From a virus, in IMG/VR virus record IMGVR_UViG_3300000117_000059, positions 1-42,973 of that record: 42,973 nt of DNA, one strand, 5' to 3'. Position numbers and translations under genes: made by a program. This document shows, piece by piece, positions 31,309 through 37,628 of this stretch; the stretch's first letter is position 1, and the number at the start of each line of letters is the position of its first letter. The notes under the pieces were generated by a model. It searched no databases and was not told the DNA's origin. It saw nothing but the letters and a program-made list of their open reading frames with translations.

Positions 31309-32045
31309 CAGGAAGCCTCCCGTGAACCAATTACACCACGCAGCGCCGTAATTGCACCCATCATGGTCTTGGGCTGGCCAGCGCCTACGAGCTTGGACCA
31401 ATCAACTCGGAACTGCTCAGGCAACCAACGAGGAGGCTTAGCAGCTAAGCTACCTTCTGGACCCCAAGCTACATGAGCGGCCAAGTCTTTGATTTGAGTC
31501 TCATCAAGCTGACGAGCAAGGTCTACGTAGAATGTGGCCTCTTCAAGAGCCGACATTGTTTCCGGCTGCTTGAAAGACTCAACCTTCCGACGAGACTTGT
31601 CGAGAAGAAGCTTTTTCTCGTCTTCTTCACCTTCAGCGTCATCGCCCTCGGCGTCGTCGCCCTCTTTATCTTCTTCGTCGTCGCCTTCTTTTTCCTTGTC
31701 GTCTTCTTGCTCTTGCTCACCAAGAGGTAACGCACAACGTAAACACGTTTCGTCCTCTTCACTCACAGTAACGCCACAAAAGCCACAATAAGGGTCTTCT
31801 GCTTCGACTTCAGGGATGGTGCCTTCGGCAGTAACTCCTGCCTCCGACTCGGCAACGGCGACTGGTTCATCAACAGCAATTCCCTCTCCGGGGAGAGGCA
31901 ATAATGCTTGAAGTTCTTCCTTAGTCATGCCGTTTCCTTCCTGTGGGACAGGAGCAGCACACACTTCGCATTTATTATCAAAAGCAGGAACACCTACGTG
32001 ATGACAACTTTTACATGCGGTTTTATGTGCTGCCCCATCCGACAT
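31308..32045 (-). CDS. Acidic protein with two zinc ribbons
   Basis: A 245-residue protein with two Cys4 knuckles: 'CKSCHHVGVPAFDNKCEVC' (about 11-29) and 'CGFCGVTVSEEDETCLRC' (about 87-104). Between and after them lie acidic segments, the longest a run of Glu/Asp/Lys with repeated 'GDD(A/E)E' units (about 110-145). The C-terminal 90 residues are helical with 'ATFYVDLARQLDETQIKDLA' and 'WLPEQFRVDWSKLVGAG'. No known family is recognised. Located before the prohead protease, it may be a prohead core component or an assembly factor. Confidence 0.7.
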   Translation of the reverse strand: MSDGAAHKTACKSCHHVGVPAFDNKCEVCAAPVPQEGNGMTKEELQALLPLPGEGIAVDEPVAVAESEAGVTAEGTIPEVEAEDPYCGFCGVTVSEEDETCLRCALPLGEQEQEDDKEKEGDDEEDKEGDDAEGDDAEGEEDEKKLLLDKSRRKVESFKQPETMSALEEATFYVDLARQLDETQIKDLAAHVAWGPEGSLAAKPPRWLPEQFRVDWSKLVGAGQPKTMMGAITALRGVIGSREAS

Positions 32046-32072
32046 TTGTTTTTACCTATCTATCAGAATAGA

Positions 32073-32996
32073 TTAGTTAGAACCACCGTTGGCGTTAGTA
32101 ACACTGAAGAAAGCTACGTCAATGACACCCTTGTCATCAATGCGTTCTGTTGCAGAGCTAACAGTGTCAGTGGCGGTGCTAGAACGTCCAGCACGAATAC
32201 GCATCTCAGCAGGAAGGCCGCTCTGGAAAGTAACGATCTTTGAACCGTAACCACCAAGCTTGGCGGAAGCAGAAGGGGTACCCTCAAACTGAACAGCGCT
32301 TCTTGACTTAGCAGTCTCGACGAACACGCCAATCTCATCAGAACCAAGGTTAGAGATAACTGCGCCGGTTGGTAGGTCTGCACGACCGTTGCTCATGCGG
32401 GCGAAGTTCTTGAAGAAGTTCTTTCCGCTAGAAAGCTCATCTGGGCTATCAGCCATCTTGTCGCCTTCAATCTCAACGGGTTGAGTGTCAGTTACAGCAG
32501 TACTAGTGGTAATGGTTACAGCGCCTAAAGCGTAGTCAATCGTGCCAGTAGTTCCATCCTGCACGCCCGACTCATTAACTGCACCGTCGCCATCTGCGTC
32601 AATGGCAACCCCGGCAGCATTGTTGATTGAAAGTTTGACTGAACCGGGGCGAAGTGCGCCATTTTTACGTACAACGCGAGTACCAATAGCGTGAGCGCTC
32701 TTCGTTGCGGTAAGCGTAACCGCAAGAGGACCGGCACCAACTTCTGGTGTAACAGAAGACGCAGTCACCTCTTCCTCTTTCGAGGTTCCGGGGGCTAAAA
32801 TATAAGTACCGTCAATAAATCCGTTGCGTTGGCTGATAGTGATATTCCCGGTATGCTCAGCGGGGATTGCCGCTGTTAAAACAGCGTCACCGGTCGAATG
32901 AACTTTGGTTGCAGAGCTATCGCCTGCGTTCATTGCGAAATCTGAAAACGATGTACACTGTGGTGCTGAGACCTGTGCTTTTCCATTATTAGTCAT
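32073..32996 (-). CDS. Beta-rich virion protein, possibly capsid decoration
   Basis: A 307-residue protein, Ala/Thr/Ser/Val-rich, no catalytic motif. About 115-185 contains 'RPGSVKLSINNAAGVAIDAD' leading to 'GTIDYALGAVTITTSTAV', a copy of the beta module also inserted in the capsid protein and spike. The C-terminal part ('NLGSDEIGVFVETAKSRSAV', 'GSKIVTFQSGLPAEMRIRAG') is beta-rich too. GGAGG lies 7 bases before the ATG, so it is likely well translated. Its position at the head of the capsid gene group suggests a capsid surface or vertex protein. Not a recognised family. Confidence 0.7.
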   Translation of the reverse strand: MTNNGKAQVSAPQCTSFSDFAMNAGDSSATKVHSTGDAVLTAAIPAEHTGNITISQRNGFIDGTYILAPGTSKEEEVTASSVTPEVGAGPLAVTLTATKSAHAIGTRVVRKNGALRPGSVKLSINNAAGVAIDADGDGAVNESGVQDGTTGTIDYALGAVTITTSTAVTDTQPVEIEGDKMADSPDELSSGKNFFKNFARMSNGRADLPTGAVISNLGSDEIGVFVETAKSRSAVQFEGTPSASAKLGGYGSKIVTFQSGLPAEMRIRAGRSSTATDTVSSATERIDDKGVIDVAFFSVTNANGGSN

Positions 32997-33046
32997 TGAA
33001 TTTCCTCCCTCTCCTAATTAGAAGAGAATTTCCGCTATAAGCGGTA

Positions 33047-33268
33047 TTAGATTACGTGATCTAAGTCCCTTTTTAGGGCCTCGGCTAGATCTCGAATTGT
33101 CCTTGCCTTGTCTTCAAAGGGCTTCAACGCTTCATGGTCAGTGCTCAAAATTAATCTAACAACTGCTTCCATGTTTGTTATCGCTTCAGCTATCAATGAT
33201 TTGACCTTTTTTACATCTGAGTTTGCAAAATAGGGGTGATCTGGACCAAGCTCGGTTTCCCAAAACAC
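33047..33268 (-). CDS. Small helical hypothetical protein
   Basis: A 73-residue protein read from a GTG. After a short polar start ('FWETELGPDHPYFANSD') the whole chain is one or two amphipathic helices ('KKVKSLIAEAITNMEAVVRL', 'KARTIRDLAEALKRDLD'). The ribosome-binding sequence is weak (GGTAGG). Family not recognised. A hairpin (CCGCT-TAT-AGCGG) lies in the gap after it. Confidence 0.55.
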   Translation of the reverse strand: MFWETELGPDHPYFANSDVKKVKSLIAEAITNMEAVVRLILSTDHEALKPFEDKARTIRDLAEALKRDLDHVI

Positions 33269-33345
33269 CTAAACCTACCCCATTCTCTCAGAAATATTGG
33301 TACTCTTGTAAGCCCTTGAAAGTATTTACTTACTATAAAAAATGA

Positions 33346-33723
33346 TTAGCAGCTTGAAGGAAGCTGCTCAGTGCGACATGCAAGCAATCCACGAAGGATG
33401 TTGTCCCACATATCCCACGACCCCTGAGAGTCGATTCGAGCCGTCCCCTCATACTGTGAGCGGTTATCTTGCGCCATCTTGACCAGATCATTCATGCCCT
33501 GAGGGTCTGAACCACGGACTTGGTCAGCGATATGCGAGATCCAGTCTGGACCAACGTAACCATTATACGAACCAATTTGACCAGCAATCTGCCGGAAAGC
33601 GGCCTCTTTGGCAGCATCGGAGTCAAAATCGTCTTGACGTTCTTGACCTAAATTATCCTCAACAACAGTCAAAGGGTGTGCACCAGTTGCAACCTCGTTA
33701 ACCATATCTTTAAAAGTACTCAT
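33346..33723 (-). CDS. Hypothetical protein with putative head-targeting N-terminus
   Basis: A 125-residue protein whose start 'STFKDMVNEVATGAHPLTVV' matches the shared N-terminal pattern of two other small proteins in this window and resembles the T4 internal-protein targeting sequence in layout. The rest is polar with 'AAFRQIAGQIGSYNGYVGPD' and 'SWDMWDNILRGLLACRTEQL'. AGGAG lies nine bases before the ATG in a small GGAGAATCTCC palindrome that could mask it. No family is recognised. It lies in the accessory block upstream of the head genes. Confidence 0.68.
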   Translation of the reverse strand: MSTFKDMVNEVATGAHPLTVVEDNLGQERQDDFDSDAAKEAAFRQIAGQIGSYNGYVGPDWISHIADQVRGSDPQGMNDLVKMAQDNRSQYEGTARIDSQGSWDMWDNILRGLLACRTEQLPSSC

Positions 33724-33779
33724 TGGAGATTCTCCTGTTTTAGCTAGCTAGCAGAGAAAAGGCGATTTACTTAGTTATA

Positions 33780-34184
33780 TCAGATTTGACTCTTGATATA
33801 CGAAGCAATTCCCCTACCCATAGAATTATCACGTGGTGGCACTACCTTGTAAGACACGCGATCATTCAAGTCGATATTCGCGATGCGAAAGTTAGCCATC
33901 AAAGAAAGGCCACGATCAGCCAGTGCCTCGGCGTCGTAGTGTATTGCCCCTGCGGCTTTAGGACCATCATTATCCAGCATATGGTCTTTGATTATACGCA
34001 ATACTGAATTGCGTAGTGGGTCATAATTGTCAAATTCTTCAACTCTGTCTGGGAACATGTACAAATAGTACTCGAAGTCATCTACTCGCTGTACTTGAAT
34101 TACATCAGGCACAGTCGGTCGAACCTTATCTTCAGGGGTCGCGATGGAATCGGGGGTAGGATCCCAGAGTAATATATCACTCAT
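33780..34184 (-). CDS. Hypothetical protein
   Basis: A 134-residue protein; the start is set at the ATG overlapping the upstream stop by eight bases (a start 24 bases earlier is open but deep inside the neighbour). It reads 'SDILLWDPTPDSIATPEDK', then 'DDFEYYLYMFPDRVEEFDNY' and 'DRVSYKVVPPRDNSMGRGI'. Acidic, Tyr-rich, without membrane segments or known motifs. Followed by a 56-base gap containing a TATAAC element. Confidence 0.66.
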   Translation of the reverse strand: MSDILLWDPTPDSIATPEDKVRPTVPDVIQVQRVDDFEYYLYMFPDRVEEFDNYDPLRNSVLRIIKDHMLDNDGPKAAGAIHYDAEALADRGLSLMANFRIANIDLNDRVSYKVVPPRDNSMGRGIASYIKSQI

Positions 34185-34515
34185 TTCGGAAGTCACCCAA
34201 CCAAGCACCTAGTGCCCCTGAGAGTTGACCGGCAGTACCACCACATGCGGCAACTCCCTGATCAGCGGGGTCACGAAGCTCCCAACCCACACGACCATTT
34301 GCGGCAAAATAGTGTAAAACCACTTTCAAACCACCACGCATAAACGTGTAGGTGGCGAAATTGGTGACCACTGAATTAGAGTTGATATAACGAAATCCAT
34401 TTTTATTTAGTAAGTTTACAAGCGGGATTACTGGAGTAACACTCAAGTACTCATGATGAGCATCAGGCTCACTACGAGTAAATATTGAAACAACAGAATT
34501 AGATCCATGTGACAA
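34177..34515 (-). CDS. Hypothetical protein, uncertain start
   Basis: A 112-residue reading frame that can only begin at TTG (an in-frame stop lies just upstream), with no good ribosome-binding sequence. A second TTG lies 26 codons in. The C-terminal half looks like a compact alpha-beta domain ('FATYTFMRGGLKVVLHYFAA', 'NGRVGWELRDPADQGVAACG'). The overlap with the next gene is eight bases. Family unknown; the gene is probably real but its start is open. Confidence 0.55.
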   Translation of the reverse strand: MSHGSNSVVSIFTRSEPDAHHEYLSVTPVIPLVNLLNKNGFRYINSNSVVTNFATYTFMRGGLKVVLHYFAANGRVGWELRDPADQGVAACGGTAGQLSGALGAWLGDFRNE

Positions 34516-34533
34516 AACAACAACCGCTTAAAC

Positions 34534-34616
34534 CTTATATGGCTACTATAACACATTAACTTTAATTACAGCGACAGCTGAGGTAATTAATTATAACGGT
34601 TTAAGTGCAATTACAA
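34534..34616 (-). promoter_or_regulatory. Candidate promoters in the gap after the lipase gene
   Basis: This 101-base gap is AT-rich. On the minus strand TTGTAA (34611-34616), 15 bases, then TATAAT (34590-34595) could be a sigma70-like promoter with a short spacer. Further down CATATAAGG (TATAAG at 34534-34539) matches the late-type element seen in other gaps and ends 18 bases before the TTG start of the next gene. Neither is proven. Confidence 0.3.
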
Positions 34617-35771
34617 CTAAACCCCCACCGCATATCTCCATTTAGGTAAAGATCTCGGTAGTATATCAGGCCCCTTAACTCCACTTAAAAATCTGCCAAT
34701 AATTGTATGGACTTCATCTATCGCGGGCAGCGCAGCGTGGAGGGAAGTGAACATGGCTAAAGTAAAATAAGGAACTGCCGCACGATCTAACCAAACATAG
34801 TCAACTTCAGGCAAATGTGAAGAATTTAGTAGAACGACATCGTCCCCAATACTCTTATCTGCATCGTCGAAGTCTAACCAACCTTGACCACCCGCTGAAT
34901 CATTTAGATGCCCACTGTCTTTTACGTATCTTAAGCTATTGAAAGTAGAGGCTTTTTCGGTACCCACGATACTTAGGCATTGGCTAGGGTCTAGGTAATC
35001 CACCCCAACTGGCATTGGGGCTGCGGATAAGGATTCTTTCGCATTATCTAAGTAAAACTGTTCAATAGAGTAACGCTTTTTAGAAGCAGTAGTATTTCGT
35101 TGCCAAGAGTCTACCGAAAAAACATCTAGATCGGATCCACTAATCGACTTAAGGGCACCCTCGTATGTGGGTAATAACTCGTAGACTGAAGGAAAGGTGC
35201 GAGCAAGCTTACGCATCTCCTTCCTACCGCCAAAAGCTGGCGAGTGCCCACGAACTAGAGCATCTACCGCGTCTATAGAACCTCTGTGAGGAACTCCGAT
35301 AAAAACAACTTTATTAACTAACCCGTCAATTTCACCGAAAACTTTGTCCAAAAGCCCTCGAAATACTAGCCCGCCGAAGGAATGACAAACAAAGTTAAAC
35401 TTACCATCCCAATCACTGGAAGAGTTACTTAGCTTACGAGTCAAACGTTTTAAAAAATAATGCAACTCCTGTGCACTATCTACTAAAGACAGACGCCAGT
35501 CATAAGAGAATGAATAAACTTTAGCACCTAACTTACCCCGCAATGCAGACATCAGAGGCGAATAAGGAAAGCCAAATATAGACTCAGCGTAATTTAAAGT
35601 AGTCAGTGATGCATCCTCACCACTTTGACTTAAACCTACTGTGTCAAAATCTACGGCAGTAAGCTGCTGCTCTATAAGAGACTTCATCGACCAAGAAGTC
35701 TCTGTAGGTACTGGGTATTTATTTTGTAGAGAAGAACCCTGTAGGCCCGGAATAACTACAGTCGGGGTCAT
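34617..35771 (-). CDS. LCAT/PGAP1-type alpha/beta hydrolase (lipase-like)
   Basis: A 384-residue alpha/beta hydrolase of the lecithin:cholesterol acyltransferase/lipase group. Landmarks: the oxyanion-loop motif 'VVIPGLQGSSL' (5-15), 'KVYSFSYDWRLSLVDSAQEL' (84-103; the 'YDWR' motif is typical of LCAT-like enzymes), the nucleophile elbow 'FNFVCHSFGGLVFRGLL' with Ser131, 'VFIGVPHRGSIDAV' after it, Asp310 in 'SIGDDVVLLNSS' matching the 'GDGTV' acid site, and His345 in 'SLHAALPAIDEVHTII'. The triad therefore looks complete. No signal peptide, so it would act in the cytoplasm or on the virion. It overlaps the previous stop by four bases. Lipases are rare in phages; substrate unknown. Confidence 0.83.
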   Translation of the reverse strand: MTPTVVIPGLQGSSLQNKYPVPTETSWSMKSLIEQQLTAVDFDTVGLSQSGEDASLTTLNYAESIFGFPYSPLMSALRGKLGAKVYSFSYDWRLSLVDSAQELHYFLKRLTRKLSNSSSDWDGKFNFVCHSFGGLVFRGLLDKVFGEIDGLVNKVVFIGVPHRGSIDAVDALVRGHSPAFGGRKEMRKLARTFPSVYELLPTYEGALKSISGSDLDVFSVDSWQRNTTASKKRYSIEQFYLDNAKESLSAAPMPVGVDYLDPSQCLSIVGTEKASTFNSLRYVKDSGHLNDSAGGQGWLDFDDADKSIGDDVVLLNSSHLPEVDYVWLDRAAVPYFTLAMFTSLHAALPAIDEVHTIIGRFLSGVKGPDILPRSLPKWRYAVGV

Positions 35772-36943
35772 ATTGTTTCTTTTTCAGTTTCGGGGTGGTC
35801 ATCTCTTGTGAGTACAACAATCTTATCACTCGACTCTTTGTCAGAAATAAACTTAGGTTTAGGTTTACTAGCACTGACATCAGGCTTTGGCACTTCTAAA
35901 TCCTCAGGCTTTTTGTAGGATTTCTCCCTAGCACGCTTATCCAAATTATGTTTAACCGTAGGGTGCAGCATGCTCATTTTTCTAGGTAAAGAAGACTGCC
36001 TACGTTTTTTTGGAAAAGGTGTAGGGAGCGCTTCACTTAAAAACACATCAGGACTGGTACCGTCCAAGACCGCATCTATAGAGAGTATAGCGGTACTTGC
36101 GTAGTCAGAGTTAAAAGAGTCGTCAATTTTATTAGAAACATGGACGGGTTTTTTCCCCTTACCACGCCTATCCGCTACGGGGTCTTTTTTACGCTTCCTT
36201 TTGACGGCAGCAGCTATCTCTTTCTTGCTCATTTTAGCTGCCTTTTCTCTAGACAGGCACTTCGGCTTGGACTCGCCTTCTTCACGCGCACACTTACCGA
36301 CACGCTCGCCTTTAGTGTTGTACCTGTCCCAACCACCACCGCCATGACCGCCTTTTTTCCCTTTTCCGAACCACTTGCGGAGGTCTTCATGCACTAACCC
36401 CAATGCGGTACCTTGGCCACCGCAATTCCAACACTCCGTGGCACCTTCTAAGCTGTTTAAAGTCTCCCACTCGTGAGGGCAATTATTACAGGAGTACTCC
36501 GTCAGCCGATTGTAGTTCAGGACATCTTTATGGTCCTCACTGACATGAGACTCTGTTTTAGCACTTTTCCATTTACCGCCTTTGGACTTATACCACTTAG
36601 CAGCCCAGCCGTTCGCATACGCCGAAGGGTAGACATCGAACTTCTGTTTAGCCAAAGATTTAGCCCTAGACCAAAGCTTTGGGTTATTAGGCTTATTCTC
36701 CTCTAACTTAGAGAGAACCAAGTCATCGGATGTTGCCTCGTAGGCAGGCTCGTTAGGACGGCGCTTTTCGTCCTTCTTCTTCTTTTTCTTAGGATCTTCT
36801 TCCCTAGTCATAGAAGCAAGCCACTCAGGTGCGACTTTACCGCTCTCAGCGCCACCGTGTATAGGCGCAGAGTAGCCGGGGCCTAATCGGTCATCAGTCC
36901 GACTAGAACCATTTGGGTAAACTTCATCAATCTTGGGGGCCAT
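35768..36943 (-). CDS. DUF5872-like protein with zinc ribbon
   Basis: A 391-residue basic protein, start at the ATG 7 bases after GGAG. In order: an acidic/Lys region; 'ATSDDLVLSKLEENKPNN' (LxE motif); 'AKSLAKQKFDVYPSAYANGW' and 'AAKWYKSKGGKWK' (about 90-125), the DUF5872 signature known from marine phages; a zinc ribbon 'CNNCPHEWETL' to 'ECWNCGG' (about 150-175); then 'GWDRYNTKGERVGKCAREE' and a strongly basic 'MSKKEIAAAVKRKRKKDP' region; and a Lys/Pro-rich tail. No enzyme motif. DUF5872 proteins are of unknown function; the basic character and possible LxE cleavage would suit an internal head protein. Confidence 0.75.
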   Translation of the reverse strand: MAPKIDEVYPNGSSRTDDRLGPGYSAPIHGGAESGKVAPEWLASMTREEDPKKKKKKDEKRRPNEPAYEATSDDLVLSKLEENKPNNPKLWSRAKSLAKQKFDVYPSAYANGWAAKWYKSKGGKWKSAKTESHVSEDHKDVLNYNRLTEYSCNNCPHEWETLNSLEGATECWNCGGQGTALGLVHEDLRKWFGKGKKGGHGGGGWDRYNTKGERVGKCAREEGESKPKCLSREKAAKMSKKEIAAAVKRKRKKDPVADRRGKGKKPVHVSNKIDDSFNSDYASTAILSIDAVLDGTSPDVFLSEALPTPFPKKRRQSSLPRKMSMLHPTVKHNLDKRAREKSYKKPEDLEVPKPDVSASKPKPKFISDKESSDKIVVLTRDDHPETEKETI

Positions 36944-37280
36944 CACCACGCTCCAACCTCAATAATAGCATTAGTATCTCACGCTGGTCGCGACTTAATT
37001 GGTCTACTTTATCAGAAAGTCGTTCGTGATACTGACGGAACTCTTCCCTCGACTGATTGCTTGCCTCACCTTTAGCCGTAAGCTGGTCTTTTATCTCAGC
37101 AACTGACTCTGCCGTCTGCTCTACATGGCGATCAACTGTACGTTCTGCTGCGTCTACGGTATAGAAATGCCCCGTAAGCATCCACGCAACGAGTCCCCCT
37201 ATAGCGACCCAAGACCCCCTAGCTACAACTTGGTTGTGCTTTAAGGAAATAGCTAGGGAGTCTATTGAAGGGTCGCCCAT
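36927..37280 (-). CDS. Membrane-anchored coiled-coil protein
   Basis: A 117-residue protein with one N-terminal transmembrane helix (about 22-41, 'GSWVAIGGLVAWMLTGHFY') and a long charged coiled coil after it ('VEQTAESVAEIKDQLTAK', 'FRQYHERLSDKVDQLSRDQR', ending 'EILMLLLRLERG'). This topology matches inner-membrane spanins or similar anchored coils, but no partner outer-membrane lipoprotein is visible. It precedes the DUF5872-like gene with a 17-base overlap and follows the small signal-anchored protein by 4 bases. Confidence 0.65.
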   Translation of the reverse strand: MGDPSIDSLAISLKHNQVVARGSWVAIGGLVAWMLTGHFYTVDAAERTVDRHVEQTAESVAEIKDQLTAKGEASNQSREEFRQYHERLSDKVDQLSRDQREILMLLLRLERGDGPQD

Positions 37281-37284
37281 TTTT

Positions 37285-37605
37285 CTACTCGCCCGAAGCG
37301 GCCTCTGCTGCCTTGGACTTGGCTGCTTCGATTTCTTCTTCCGTAGCCAACATATTCTTAAAAGGAAGCTCGCCGCGATCCTGAAGGATCATCATTGCAA
37401 TCTGCTCTTGAATGACCAGCAGGCGACTCGAACGTGCAAGCATTTCTAGCTCATATTTAGAGAACTCGGGAGCTTCTTCGGTAGAAGCCTGAGCTTCAGC
37501 TACAGCGACTTCTTTTAAGACCTTTTGTTTAGAAAGATAATCACCCATTCCAAATCCAGCGATAAATGTTGCTGCAATTAAAAGAGGGAAAATACGCATA
37601 CTCAT
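37285..37605 (-). CDS. Small signal-anchored protein
   Basis: A 106-residue protein; the start is set by AAGGAG followed after 6 bases by the ATG at 37605 (an in-frame ATG 60 bases upstream lies inside the fibre gene). The N-terminus 'MSMRIFPLLIAATFIAGFGM' is a signal anchor or signal peptide without a clear cleavage site; then 'DYLSKQKVLKEVAVAEAQAS' and a helical acidic/Ala-rich tail. It may be tethered in the inner membrane facing the periplasm. Possible lysis accessory or superinfection factor; no family recognised. Confidence 0.66.
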   Translation of the reverse strand: MSMRIFPLLIAATFIAGFGMGDYLSKQKVLKEVAVAEAQASTEEAPEFSKYELEMLARSSRLLVIQEQIAMMILQDRGELPFKNMLATEEEIEAAKSKAAEAASGE

Positions 37606-37628
37606 AATAATCTCCTTGTTATGCTTAG

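Noticed and set aside
33032-33044. Hairpin CCGCT-TAT-AGCGG as a terminator
   Set aside because: Only a five-base stem and no T-run on the minus strand; left as a note, not called.
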